DNA from: Solibacillus faecavium
GTDB lineage: Bacteria; Bacillota; Bacilli; Bacillales_A; Planococcaceae
Assembly (NCBI RefSeq): GCF_014836905.1
Contig: NZ_JACSPZ010000003.1
Coordinates: forward strand, 248,001-312,000
Length of the DNA: 64,000 nucleotides
Reading direction: 5' to 3'
Notes under the pieces: generated by a model
Told to the model about the DNA's origin: nothing
The model's database searches: none
Seen by the model: only the letters and a program-made list of their open reading frames with translations
Part shown: one piece after another, positions 15,770-24,159 of the stretch
How positions within the stretch are numbered: the first letter of the stretch is position 1
Layout of the letters: each line of letters begins with the position of its first letter
Translations under genes and position numbers: made by a program

Positions 15770-17350
15770 GTGGGCTCGCAATTGTACATGTATATTACGC
15801 TTGTTTGTATGTCGGGAGTACTTAATTTGTACTTATGTCTCTATGCCTTTAGCAAACGCCATAAATATACGAATATCGCAAATTACTTTATCTTTTACAC
15901 AGCAGCTCTAAGCATTTACAGTTTTGCTTCTGGTATGAGTTTAATTTCTACGACGCTTGAGCAAATAAAGTTATGGAATTTCATTTTATATTTAGGAATG
16001 CCCTTGTCTGCACCATTAGGGTTATTATTTGTGATGAGCTATTTAGGTGTTAAACTTACGGTAAAGAGAAGTATGCTCATACTGCTTATTCCTTTTATTA
16101 CGATCTTAATGGTAGCGACGAACAGTTGGCATCATCTGCATTATCGTGTTTTTGAACTGGATCCGAATTTAGGTGCTCCTTACGTTTACCAGGAGATTGG
16201 TATTTGGTATACGGTGCATGGCATGTATACATTTGCCTCCTTGTTTATTGCCTTGTTACTATTAATCTTTCATTGGAAAGAAACGGCTAAGGCATATCGT
16301 CCACAATTAATTGCGTTAATGTTCGGTCAGCTTATACCTATGGTAACAGCGTTTCTCTATTTGACAGGATTTACACCTGCAGGAATTGACCCCGTAGCCA
16401 TGATCTTATGGATTTCTTCTCTGCTTTATTTATTATCGATTAGCACTTCCAGTCTGTTTACCATTATGCCAATTGCTAAAGACAAAATCTTTAATAGCAT
16501 AAATGATGGCGTAATTGTATTGGATGAATCCTTTCGATTAATTGAGTACAATCAGGCCTCGAAGGCAATGCTCCCACATTTGAATAACTCACTTTTCGGT
16601 AAGAACTTTGTTGAAATATGGACGGATCATACAGGAGGAACTTTACCTTTTAAATTAGGAGCCGATGTAGGAGACATTCAGGAATTAAAACTGAAGTTAG
16701 ATGATGGGGAGCGTATTTATCAAGTACGTACGACACCACTAGAGCAAGCGAGAAATAGAAAAGGTTTACTCTTAGTCTTTACGGATATAACGGAAATCAA
16801 AAGGCTGCAGGAAAAACTGGAGCAACAGGCTTATTATGATGAGCTCACACAAATTTATAATCGCCGCGCCTTTTTACAACAATGCGAGCAGGATTTTTTG
16901 GCAGCCAAAGAAACTGTCTATCCGTTTACGGTGATGTTACTAGATATCGATCATTTTAAACGGGTGAATGATACGTATGGGCATCAGGTAGGTGACCAAG
17001 TTATCATGCACGTAGTAAATGTTTGCCAAAGACAATTGCAGGAAGGAAGCTGTTTCGCTCGTTATGGCGGAGAGGAATTCGTCATTGCACTAAATGGATA
17101 CAATGAAACAGAGGGCGAAGTATTAGGCAACCGACTTCGAACAAGCGTGGAGAAGGCACCACTTATTACTCCGGAAGGAAATATTCCGGTTACGTTAAGC
17201 ATTGGAGTTGCAGAGGTGAAGGATTGGACAGAGGAAACATTACATCAGTTATTGCATAAAGCAGATACAGCTTTGTATGCTGCCAAGCAAGAAGGACGCA
17301 ATCGGGTGAAGGTTTTCGGGGTGGGCGCGGAAGTACGCTCCTCTCATTGA
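15770..17350 (+). CDS. Diguanylate cyclase with 7TM and PAS sensor domains
   Basis: 526 residues. Seven N-terminal helices (about 1-230) resemble the 7TM histidine-kinase N-terminal sensor type. A PAS domain follows (about 235-345; DGVIVLDESFRLIEYN, ending LVFTDITEIKRL), then a complete GGDEF domain (about 360-520). The domain starts DELTQIYNRRAF, has metal Asp in DIDHFKRVNDTYGH, and the active loop is RYGGEEF, a functional GGEEF variant. The allosteric RxxD site before the loop reads QEGS, so product inhibition there is absent. It should make cyclic di-GMP at the membrane in response to a signal. GTG start with AGAGAGG upstream. Confidence 0.88.
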   Translation: MGSQLYMYITLVCMSGVLNLYLCLYAFSKRHKYTNIANYFIFYTAALSIYSFASGMSLISTTLEQIKLWNFILYLGMPLSAPLGLLFVMSYLGVKLTVKRSMLILLIPFITILMVATNSWHHLHYRVFELDPNLGAPYVYQEIGIWYTVHGMYTFASLFIALLLLIFHWKETAKAYRPQLIALMFGQLIPMVTAFLYLTGFTPAGIDPVAMILWISSLLYLLSISTSSLFTIMPIAKDKIFNSINDGVIVLDESFRLIEYNQASKAMLPHLNNSLFGKNFVEIWTDHTGGTLPFKLGADVGDIQELKLKLDDGERIYQVRTTPLEQARNRKGLLLVFTDITEIKRLQEKLEQQAYYDELTQIYNRRAFLQQCEQDFLAAKETVYPFTVMLLDIDHFKRVNDTYGHQVGDQVIMHVVNVCQRQLQEGSCFARYGGEEFVIALNGYNETEGEVLGNRLRTSVEKAPLITPEGNIPVTLSIGVAEVKDWTEETLHQLLHKADTALYAAKQEGRNRVKVFGVGAEVRSSH

Positions 17351-17550
17351 GCTAGGAAAATAAGCGGAGAATTTCCGTCTATTTGCTTCATGACCGTTGT
17401 TCGGGGGTAAAATAAGGGTTAGTTTTCCGCTTATCACCTCAGAAAATCATATATTTAAGTGTGTTTTCGTTAAATAAGCGGAATTTCTCCGTCTATTTAG
17501 GCTAATTTTCTGATGGGATTCAAAATAAGCGGAATTTCTACCGTTATTTC
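17351..17550. repeat. Four-module intergenic repeat, copy 1
   Basis: About 200 bp built from four modules, each an imperfect inverted repeat of the form AATAAGCGGA ... TCCGTTATT. Module starts are at about 17359, 17411, 17473 and 17524. It is about 92% identical by hand count to the copy at 18590-18790 and shares its architecture with copies at 21335, 29442 and 29668. It begins immediately after the diguanylate cyclase stop codon and fills the gap to the nuclease gene. Confidence 0.8.
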
Positions 17551-17589
17551 TTTAATCCACCAGAAGTCACATCATTGCAGGAGCTAAAA

Positions 17590-18594
17590 ATGAAGAAATA
17601 CAATTTTATAAAAAAACAATTATCGAAAACTAATAAGAAAAATGATGAAAATTATGTAGTATCTCGTATTTGGCATTTGCTGAATAATTCGGATGTGAAG
17701 ATGATTACCCAGCAATACATTGTCCGTGATGTGGCAACCAAAACATATGCGCTTGCCGACATTTATTTTCCACAAATTAATACGATTGTAGAAATAGATG
17801 AGCCATATCATTTATCAGATGAAATGGTGCTGAGTGATACGATGCGTCAACACGATATCGTACAAGCGATTGAATGTGAAGTCTTTCGTATAAAGGTGAC
17901 AAATGATTTGCAGGAAATGAATGAAAAGATTGATGAGATAGTTTTAGCGCTTCGTCAGCAGTTTGACCGTATAGATTATCAGGTGTGGGATGTTGAGCAG
18001 GAGTACAATCCAATGACCTATGTACAAAGAGGGTATCTTGATGCGACTGAACATGTTGCATTCAAAACGGTAAAAGATTGCTGTAATTGTTTTGGAGCCG
18101 GCTATAAAGGGTTGCAAGGTAGCGGAGCCAAGCACAAATTTCAGGATGCCATCGATATTAAAGCGTTAAAGTTTTATCCGAATGCGAATTGGGATAATGA
18201 GTTAAGCGCGAATGAACAATATTTCACCGAGTATCATACTGATGCGGAAGTAAATGCTTCCTATATGAAGAAACGTTTGGATGAGCTGAGACAGGAACTT
18301 GCATTATTTGCCCATGTCCGTAGTGAATTTGGCGGCTTCGAATATGTATTTAAAGGATGGTACAAAGTGAATCCGAAACGGTCCCTAGAGTTAGGTAAAG
18401 TATGCTATGATCGAATATCAACAACGATGCCGACATATTTTGCATCGGATCAAGTAGCTTATGTGAAAGTGGCAAAAGCTATAGAAAATAATCGAGAAAT
18501 TGCATTCTTCTATGATAAGGAAGAACTTGAGCGCTTTCAGGAGAGGTATAAGGATGCGGATATTACATATGAATTGATGAGCAACTACAGCTAG
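17590..18594 (+). CDS. AbaSI/PvuRts1I-like modification-dependent restriction endonuclease
   Basis: 334 residues. The N-terminal Vsr/PD-(D/E)xK-like nuclease domain (about 20-125) has an Asp in ALADIYFPQ and the acidic pair in IVEIDEPYH, then a basic/acidic helix MRQHDIV. This order, the preceding TQQYIVRD strand and the C-terminal region (CFGAGYKGLQ, NWDNEL, EYVFKGWYKV) fit the AbaSI family. That family cuts near 5-hydroxymethylcytosine or its glucosylated form through a C-terminal SRA-like domain; the assignment rests on pattern recognition. ATG at 17590 follows AGGAG by 6 bases. The TAG stop lies inside the flanking repeat. No methylase partner is visible, as expected for this type. Confidence 0.65.
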   Translation: MKKYNFIKKQLSKTNKKNDENYVVSRIWHLLNNSDVKMITQQYIVRDVATKTYALADIYFPQINTIVEIDEPYHLSDEMVLSDTMRQHDIVQAIECEVFRIKVTNDLQEMNEKIDEIVLALRQQFDRIDYQVWDVEQEYNPMTYVQRGYLDATEHVAFKTVKDCCNCFGAGYKGLQGSGAKHKFQDAIDIKALKFYPNANWDNELSANEQYFTEYHTDAEVNASYMKKRLDELRQELALFAHVRSEFGGFEYVFKGWYKVNPKRSLELGKVCYDRISTTMPTYFASDQVAYVKVAKAIENNREIAFFYDKEELERFQERYKDADITYELMSNYS

Positions 18595-18790
18595 GAAAAA
18601 TAAGCGGAGAATTTCCGTCTCTTTGCTGGATGACCGCTGTTCGGGGGTAAAATAAGGGTAAGTTTTCCGTTTATCACCTCAGAAAATCATATATTTAAGT
18701 GCTTTTTCGGTAAATAAGCGGAATTCCTCCGTCTATTTAGGCTAATTTTTCGGTGGAATTCAAAATAAGCGGAATTCCTACCGTTATTTT
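18590..18790. repeat. Four-module intergenic repeat, copy 2
   Basis: Direct repeat of 17351-17550 (about 15 substitutions and one indel by hand alignment). Its first bases GCTAGG supply the TAG stop codon of the nuclease gene at 18592-18594. Together the two copies bracket that gene exactly. Confidence 0.8.
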
Positions 18791-18849
18791 AAGGGCCGAG
18801 GTATACCAGTTGTTAAGCGACACGAACTAGCTAAAGTGAGGGATTGTAA

Positions 18850-19149
18850 ATGTTTGGATTGATAATGAGTGGATTACTTTGGATATTTTTGATTATGAAA
18901 TTTTATAAAAACAGAAGCCTTTTTAAACAGCTTTCAAAAAAAGAATGGGTTCAGTTTGGCGCAGGATTTTTAGTTGCATGGGCTGCAGCTGTGATTGTCA
19001 TTATTGGTGGCTCCAATTTTACGGATACTGTACAAATTTCTTGGCTAGTAAACATTTTGGAGATTGTAATTATTTTGATGGGATTGGCTTTAGCAGGCTT
19101 CATTATGAATAAAACCTTGCCGGAAAAAATAAGAGAATTTTACTCATAA
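18850..19149 (+). CDS. Small hypothetical membrane protein
   Basis: 99 residues with three hydrophobic helices (about 2-17, 36-53, 63-84) and Lys/Arg-rich loops. Not a recognised family. ATG at 18850 is preceded by GTGAGGG. The next gene, also a ~100-residue membrane protein, begins 28 bases downstream, so the pair is probably co-transcribed. Function unknown. Confidence 0.6.
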   Translation: MFGLIMSGLLWIFLIMKFYKNRSLFKQLSKKEWVQFGAGFLVAWAAAVIVIIGGSNFTDTVQISWLVNILEIVIILMGLALAGFIMNKTLPEKIREFYS

Positions 19150-19177
19150 ATTCAGCAAGAGAACGGGGGGAAATACA

Positions 19178-19480
19178 ATGGATGACATTATAGGATATGC
19201 AGTAGTTTTTATCATCATTTCAGGGTTAATTAGCGAAAATAGTGGGGGGAATCCTTTATTTCGGAAACAGTTGAAAAGAAAAAATATGATGATGACTGCT
19301 ACGTTATTCGGTATTTTATTGTTTTTTACATTAAACATTATTAGCGGTATAACAAGTATGCCGGTATCAAATTCCATTACTGCCATCGGGATCTTTGGTA
19401 GTTTTTCTTTTTACATATATGCAAAGTTTGTAATGTCACCAAAAGAGGAAAATCAACGCTTTTTAAAGAACTCAAGATGA
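19178..19480 (+). CDS. Small hypothetical membrane protein
   Basis: 100 residues with three helices (about 3-18, 40-56, 66-84); the loops carry basic residues (KQLKRKN) and the tail is charged. ATG at 19178 is preceded by a GGGGGGA run at 19166-19172. Second gene of a two-gene unit; no motif that suggests a role. It ends 46 bases before the convergent DUF218 gene. Confidence 0.6.
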   Translation: MDDIIGYAVVFIIISGLISENSGGNPLFRKQLKRKNMMMTATLFGILLFFTLNIISGITSMPVSNSITAIGIFGSFSFYIYAKFVMSPKEENQRFLKNSR

Positions 19481-19525
19481 TCATCTCCAGGAAGAAAAGA
19501 GCAGCATATCCTAGTCTGGCAGTAA

Positions 19526-20122
19526 TTATCTAAATGGCAAACTGAAGATATATCCGATATAAAAGAACAACTCTCTGAAGAAAAATGGCACTTTACTATT
19601 CAATGTCTTATATACTGAACTTTGGGTAGGTGATGAATATGCCTCCATCCCAATATCTTTTGCCATTAAGATGGCTCTTTTCATATGCAAAGGGTCACTT
19701 ACAATAGTAAAAGTTTTCAAGTTTTTCTCATTTGCGATTTCATAAGCGTATTTTAAATTTTCTTCTGTAATTTTTGATTTAGTTTCAATAAGAATATCTT
19801 CTGAATTAACATTGTTTTTAATAGCATAATCTCTTGCTACCTCTGATTCTGCATATTCATCATCCTCACTCTTACCACCAGTAAAGATAATTTTCTCTAC
19901 ATAATTATTCTCATAAAGCCAGATAGAATGATTAATCCGTTCTCGAAAAACAGGAGAAGGTTCATCCTCCCAAATAGCAGCACCAAGTACTACAGCTGCA
20001 TCAGTTTTAACTAATTGATTTTTGTTTCCAAAAGACCAAATGCTAATAGCTGAATAGCATATGAAAATAAGAAAAATAACTATTATGGCAATGAACAATC
20101 TTAGCACGAACTTTTTGGTCAA
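19526..20122 (-). CDS. YdcF/SanA-like DUF218 protein
   Basis: 198 residues. An N-terminal membrane anchor (about 5-27) precedes the DUF218 core: DAAVVLGAAIW (about 41-51), RINHSIWLYENNYVEKIIFTGG, the region SEVARDYA, TKSKITEENLKYAYEIA, and FTIVSDPLHMKRAILMAKDIG. These are the characteristic strands and helices of the YdcF/SanA/ElyC family, linked to envelope biogenesis and, for YdcF, to S-adenosylmethionine binding. The domain should face outside. TTG start at 20122 with AAAAGGACT upstream. It probably forms an operon with the lipoprotein gene 56 bases upstream. Confidence 0.85.
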   Translation of the reverse strand: MTKKFVLRLFIAIIVIFLIFICYSAISIWSFGNKNQLVKTDAAVVLGAAIWEDEPSPVFRERINHSIWLYENNYVEKIIFTGGKSEDDEYAESEVARDYAIKNNVNSEDILIETKSKITEENLKYAYEIANEKNLKTFTIVSDPLHMKRAILMAKDIGMEAYSSPTQSSVYKTLNSKVPFFFRELFFYIGYIFSLPFR

Positions 20123-20178
20123 TTGAAATCAGTCCTTTTAAAAATAGTAATGTAATTCCCGAACACCTAGTATATTCC

Positions 20179-20787
20179 TCATTCAAACACATCAAAAACT
20201 TTACTTTCACCCTCTTCAAATGGGCAATGAACAATTTGTAGATCTTTCATTTCCCAAGATGAGGAACGTAAATAAATATATGAGTGATCCAGTTCAACAA
20301 CATTGTGACTCGTACCATATTCTATATCGTCGTATTGCTTATGAAAACCAGGTTGTTCAATTGTTTTAGGACTATACAAATTTGATGGCTGTTGTGTAGT
20401 TTCTTTAATTAATCGCGTACGAATATCGTATTGATGCGTATAGATAAATTCATTAGACGACATCGACAGATTATCATTTCCGATAAAGATAGTTGTACCA
20501 TCTGGCGAAACAGCTGCCATCATCATTGTAATGCCATATGACTTGATTTGTTCATATGAAATGCGATTAGTCACGACTGTATCTTTCATATTGAATACGA
20601 CTACTCCAAAAGTACCTTGCATAACGACTATGTTGTTAGCGGCATATAAAAGCCTTGGCATCTCAGCACCGATATTCATTTGTTCAATGTCAGACAAGTC
20701 TACTGCTAATTCTGCCCCTTCTATGTTAGACGAACAACCAAATAGCAACAATAATGATATAGCTACAGATAAAAATTTCAATTTCAA
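20179..20787 (-). CDS. Hypothetical lipoprotein
   Basis: 202 residues with a type II signal peptide: Lys-rich start, hydrophobic stretch and lipobox LLFGCSS, predicted modified Cys at residue 18. The mature domain contains VSPDGTTIFIGNDNLS and several strand-like repeats that resemble a WD40/beta-propeller fragment, too short for a full propeller. It should be tethered on the outer face of the membrane. The TTG start follows AAAGG. The downstream gene (DUF218) lies 56 bases away. The family is not recognised. Confidence 0.7.
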   Translation of the reverse strand: MKLKFLSVAISLLLLFGCSSNIEGAELAVDLSDIEQMNIGAEMPRLLYAANNIVVMQGTFGVVVFNMKDTVVTNRISYEQIKSYGITMMMAAVSPDGTTIFIGNDNLSMSSNEFIYTHQYDIRTRLIKETTQQPSNLYSPKTIEQPGFHKQYDDIEYGTSHNVVELDHSYIYLRSSSWEMKDLQIVHCPFEEGESKVFDVFE

Positions 20788-20894
20788 ATACCTTTCACCG
20801 CCTTTTCTAAATTAGTCGTTAAAAACCCATTAAAGTTTCATGAAAATTCAGTTAATATTAAGGTGGTAGAAATTTAATTAGGAGGTGTTTTATT

Positions 20895-21314
20895 TTGAGA
20901 GAAAACTCATTCCGCCATTTTCTTGATTCGTATTTAAATATTTGGCGAAATTCATCGTTATCAGACATGAAAAGGATAATTTCTAAAGATTATAAAGCAA
21001 GGGAGATTTCAGCTGGTGAAGTAGTAGACTTTGGTTATGAACAGTCTATAGCTGGATGGGAACAGGGGTTTAATTTTGTTAAGAGAGAGGGAAATAGCTG
21101 GGATTTAAATGAGGTTTCAATAATTCCATTACGAGAAGATGAAGTGATGGCGATCATATCAGCTACATTAATCATTGATGGAAAAAGATTAGAGAGTGTT
21201 AGCTTATTTTTTCAAACGTTTAAAAAACAAGAAAATGATGATTGGACATTAATAAGAAGTTACATAGAAACAGGCGTTTTGAGTAAAAATGAATTCCCCG
21301 GTACGATTCTGTAG
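20895..21314 (+). CDS. NTF2-like/DUF4440-type hypothetical protein
   Basis: 139 residues with the alpha-plus-beta pattern of small NTF2-like (SnoaL/DUF4440) cone-shaped domains. Helix FRHFLDSYLNIWR is followed by a helix around the SDMKRIIS segment, then four to five strands including VSLFFQTFKKQ and DDWTLIRSYIE. The pocket may bind a small ligand, but no catalytic dyad is evident. TTG at 20895 follows AGGAGGTG by about 8 bases. It stands alone and runs straight into the four-module repeat at 21335. Confidence 0.6.
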   Translation: MRENSFRHFLDSYLNIWRNSSLSDMKRIISKDYKAREISAGEVVDFGYEQSIAGWEQGFNFVKREGNSWDLNEVSIIPLREDEVMAIISATLIIDGKRLESVSLFFQTFKKQENDDWTLIRSYIETGVLSKNEFPGTIL

Positions 21315-21334
21315 CTAAGGTACTTTTGAGAAAA

Positions 21335-21527
21335 AAATAAGCGGAGTTTTTCCTGTTATTTTTACAACGACACCCATTTCGCCATGAAATAAGGGGAAAA
21401 ATTCCGCTTATCAACCAAAAAACCACCAAATTTCCCCGTCCCACAGGCCAATAAGGGGAATTCCTCCGCTTATTTAGGCGCATAATCCGTAAATTTTCGA
21501 AATAAGGGTAAATTCTCCCCTTATTTT
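21335..21527. repeat. Four-module intergenic repeat, copy 3
   Basis: Same four-module architecture as the copies at 17351 and 18590 but diverged: AATAAGCGGAG..TCCTGTTATTT, AATAAGGGG..TTCCGCTTAT, AATAAGGGGA..TCCGCTTATTTAGGC, AATAAGGG..CCCCTTATTT. Modules 3 and 4 here are nearly perfect palindromes. The following 180 bases to the tnrA-like gene contain no feature that I can see. Confidence 0.75.
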
Positions 21528-21710
21528 CACAACGCCCACGCCCCCCGAGAAGATAACTAACTTAACTCATAGTACATATCCGTTATTTTTTTTTGCCTTT
21601 ATTTAAGTGAATCCAAGTGCTTTTTACATACAAAATGGTTTATCACAATAACATTAACAGTTGTTGATTATACGGGATTGAGTTTATCTAAGGAGAAGTA
21701 ATTGCATGAT

Positions 21711-21995
21711 CTAGGATTGTTTGTATTTCTGAGAAGAGTAAGGGAGACCGCGTTTTTTTAACATTTGTTTGATTTCAACTGTTTGAACGCCTTCTTCCAC
21801 ACATTCTGCGATGAGGCTAAGTATTTCGATATCTTTTAAAGAAAATTTCCTTGTACCTTTGGACGAACGCGCAGGGAGGATGAGGCCACGCTCCTCATAA
21901 TATCGGATTTGACGAATGGATAATCCAAGAAGCTCACTAACATTACCGATTGAAATGATTTTCTTATCGCGAAAAGATTGATAGTTTTCTTTCAT
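21711..21995 (-). CDS. tnrA: TnrA-like MerR-family nitrogen regulator
   Basis: 94 residues. It matches TnrA through the winged helix-turn-helix: DKKIISIGNVSELLGLSIRQ, then RQIRYYEERGL and RSSKGTRKFS with the VQTVEI helix. TnrA activates nitrogen-scavenging genes at TGTNAN7TNACA sites when glutamine is scarce; feedback-inhibited glutamine synthetase blocks it by binding its C-terminal tail. Here that tail is almost absent (ending KQMLKKRGLPYSSQKYKQS), so GS control may be lost or altered. GlnR is a poorer match. ATG at 21995 has GAGGTGG upstream. It is divergent from a nitrogen-compound operon with two matching boxes between them. Confidence 0.8.
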   Translation of the reverse strand: MKENYQSFRDKKIISIGNVSELLGLSIRQIRYYEERGLILPARSSKGTRKFSLKDIEILSLIAECVEEGVQTVEIKQMLKKRGLPYSSQKYKQS

Positions 21996-22070
21996 AATAG
22001 ACCACCTCTCGTTAATAAAAGTTACATACTAGTATTTTTATTCTGAATTTTATTGATTACCTAAGTTGTA

Positions 22071-22087
22071 TGTTAGGATAGTTGACA
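22071..22087. promoter_or_regulatory. GlnR/TnrA box (tnrA-proximal)
   Basis: TGTTAGGATAGTTGACA fits TGTNA-N7-TNACA. Read on the minus strand it sits about 50 bases before a candidate start site of the tnrA-like gene (TAAAAA at 22040-22035 as -10), the arrangement of autoactivated tnrA. Confidence 0.65.
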
Positions 22088-22122
22088 TTTTATTTCAACA
22101 AAACATCTAAAAACGAGAAGTA

Positions 22123-22139
22123 TGTTAGAAAATCTAACA
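22123..22139. promoter_or_regulatory. GlnR/TnrA box for the ABC/hydantoinase operon
   Basis: TGTTAGAAAATCTAACA fits the full consensus TGTNANAWWWTMTNACA at every position and is nearly palindromic. A -10-like TATACT lies at 22168-22173, so the box centre is about 49 bases before the predicted start site, the position reported for TnrA-activated promoters. Confidence 0.82.
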
Positions 22140-22268
22140 ATATAGTAGTCAGAAAATTATAAAAATATATACTAAGGGTATCTCAAGCGAATGACCTTAA
22201 CGAAAAATGGAACGCATTCCGTATCGTGAAACAGGTCTCTCGAAAACATTTTAGAGGAGGAAACCAAG

Positions 22269-23267
22269 ATGATGAAAATACAAAAGAATGGTTTTTATTT
22301 ACTAATGCTGATGATGCTTCTTTTATTAAGTGCATGCAGTAAAGATGAAGCGAAAACAACGGCTTCAGCCGAAAATGGCGGTGTGATTCCTTTAAAAGTT
22401 GGTATTCAGAAAAACGCTGCTTTAACGAATGCCTGGATTGCAGAAAGTGTCGGTATTTATGAAGAGCATGGATTAGATGTCAAACTGATCGAATTTAAAT
22501 CAGGCTCAGAATCGATCAATGCGCAACGTTCTGGAAGTGTAGATATTATTTTGTCAGCACCAGGTACGGCGATGGTGGCCAATGAATCCGGATTTGATCT
22601 AGTATCCATTGCTCAAAATGAAATTGCACAAGCAGAAGGACCAGATACAGCCTCTGTTCAAGTATTAGCCGATTCGAATATTGAAAGCTTAAAAGATTTA
22701 GAAGGAAAAAAGGTAGCGATTTACGATTCACGTAACCAGTTAGTTTTAGGACTGAAAAAGATTATTGAAGAGTCTGGTGCAGACGTAGATAAAGTTGAAT
22801 TTGTAGAAGTACCGTTTTCAAGTATGGGAGATGCCCTTAAGAACAATCAGGTTGACGCCATTTCATTAGTAGATCCTTATACAACACAGCTCGTTTCTGA
22901 AGGGACAACAAAAGTAATCTCTTGGAATTACGTAGAAAGTATTCCGGAACAGCCGGTAGGAGCTTGGTATGCACGCAGTAAATTTGTTGAAGAAAACCCG
23001 GAAGCTGTTTCCCGCTTTTATGATGCGATCTCCGCTTCGATTGAATATATGTTAGCGGATGAAGAGCGTGCCAAAAAACATATCGTTGATTTCACAGGTG
23101 TGGATGAAAAGTTAATTACCGATATGCCGCAAATTGCGTGGAGCAATGAATTTAATAAAGACGTATGGCAGCAAATTGTTGATATGTATGTAGAAGCAGG
23201 CGAGTTAAAACAAAAGCATGAAGCAACAGAGTACTTTTCACAATATGTCACGGAAACTTTGAAGTAA
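22269..23267 (+). CDS. ABC transporter substrate-binding lipoprotein, NMT1/SsuA/TauA type
   Basis: 332 residues. Lipobox LLLLSACS (Cys near residue 21) ends a signal peptide. The mature protein carries the NMT1/THI5-like fold: [28 protein letters not shown] near the start, [36 protein letters not shown], and the domain-closing [15 protein letters not shown]. Family members bind nitrogen- or sulfur-containing organics such as sulfonates, taurine, pyrimidines or hydantoins. First gene of an operon whose enzymes suggest a cyclic amide or carbamoyl substrate. ATG at 22269 with GAGGAGG upstream. Confidence 0.88.
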   Translation: MMKIQKNGFYLLMLMMLLLLSACSKDEAKTTASAENGGVIPLKVGIQKNAALTNAWIAESVGIYEEHGLDVKLIEFKSGSESINAQRSGSVDIILSAPGTAMVANESGFDLVSIAQNEIAQAEGPDTASVQVLADSNIESLKDLEGKKVAIYDSRNQLVLGLKKIIEESGADVDKVEFVEVPFSSMGDALKNNQVDAISLVDPYTTQLVSEGTTKVISWNYVESIPEQPVGAWYARSKFVEENPEAVSRFYDAISASIEYMLADEERAKKHIVDFTGVDEKLITDMPQIAWSNEFNKDVWQQIVDMYVEAGELKQKHEATEYFSQYVTETLK

Positions 23268-23284
23268 AGAAAGGGTGGATTGTT

Positions 23285-24136
23285 ATGAATTTATCAAATG
23301 TGTATGAATTAGGTACAGACAGTGAAATGCAAATAGAGACAGGGCGTCCGAAAACTCTTATCCATATTGAAGGAGTGAACAAGGAGTTTTCTGTAAACAA
23401 AAATAAGATTACCGTATTTGAGAACTTTTCGTACAAAATCCCTGAAGGCAGCTTTCTTTCCATTGTTGGGCCTTCTGGATGCGGGAAATCAACACTGCTG
23501 AAACTCATTTCCGGACTGGAAACTCCTACAAGCGGAACAATCAATTTCGACGGGCAAGTCATTAGTGGACCGCCAAAAGGAATGATTTATGTATTCCAGC
23601 AATATACAAAATCCATTTTCCCGTGGTATACCGTTTTGGAAAATATTGAATTTGGACTGAATACGCAAAAGAAGAATATTTCCAAGCAAGAAGCGAAAGA
23701 GCGCTGCATGGAGTATATAAAGCTGGTTGGCCTTGAAGGATATGAAGACTATTATCCATCTCAACTGTCAGGTGGTATGCAGCAGCGTGTTGTCATTGCC
23801 CGCGCATTAATTTGCGAACCGAAAGTACTTTTAATGGATGAGCCGTTCAGTGCGGTCGATGCGATGACACGAGCAATCTTGCAGGAGCTGCTACTCAGTA
23901 TTTGGGAGAAGCTGCCAATCACAATTTTGTTCGTTACACATGATGTAGATGAAGCCGTATTTTTATCAAGCCATATTATTTCATTAGGGAAGGCCCCTAT
24001 TGGATTAAAAGAAGATATCGTTGTAAATCTGCCATATCCCCGAAACCAAATTGATACGAGAAAAAGTAAACACTTTACGACGATGCAGTTGAAGTTGTTT
24101 TCAAGTATCTTCTCGCAGGAAAAAGGACAGGCGTAA
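23285..24136 (+). CDS. ABC transporter ATP-binding protein, nitrate/sulfonate/taurine type
   Basis: 283 residues with a full set of ATPase motifs: Walker [10 protein letters not shown] (about 65-73), Q-loop in [12 protein letters not shown], signature LSGGMQQRV (about 162-170), Walker B VLLMDEPF and H-loop FVTHDVDEA. About 25 extra residues precede the first strand. The Q-loop W/FPW pattern is typical of SsuB/TauB-type importers. ATG at 23285, 17 bases after the preceding stop, with AAAGGGTGG upstream. Works with the adjacent substrate-binding and permease genes. Confidence 0.92.
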   Translation: MNLSNVYELGTDSEMQIETGRPKTLIHIEGVNKEFSVNKNKITVFENFSYKIPEGSFLSIVGPSGCGKSTLLKLISGLETPTSGTINFDGQVISGPPKGMIYVFQQYTKSIFPWYTVLENIEFGLNTQKKNISKQEAKERCMEYIKLVGLEGYEDYYPSQLSGGMQQRVVIARALICEPKVLLMDEPFSAVDAMTRAILQELLLSIWEKLPITILFVTHDVDEAVFLSSHIISLGKAPIGLKEDIVVNLPYPRNQIDTRKSKHFTTMQLKLFSSIFSQEKGQA

Positions 24137-24159
24137 ATATGAGATAGGAGGAGATGTAT

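Noticed and set aside
22021-22260. Riboswitch or T-box leader before the ABC operon
   Set aside because: I see no T-box, glycine, TPP or purine riboswitch core; the two TnrA boxes and the -10 explain the region.
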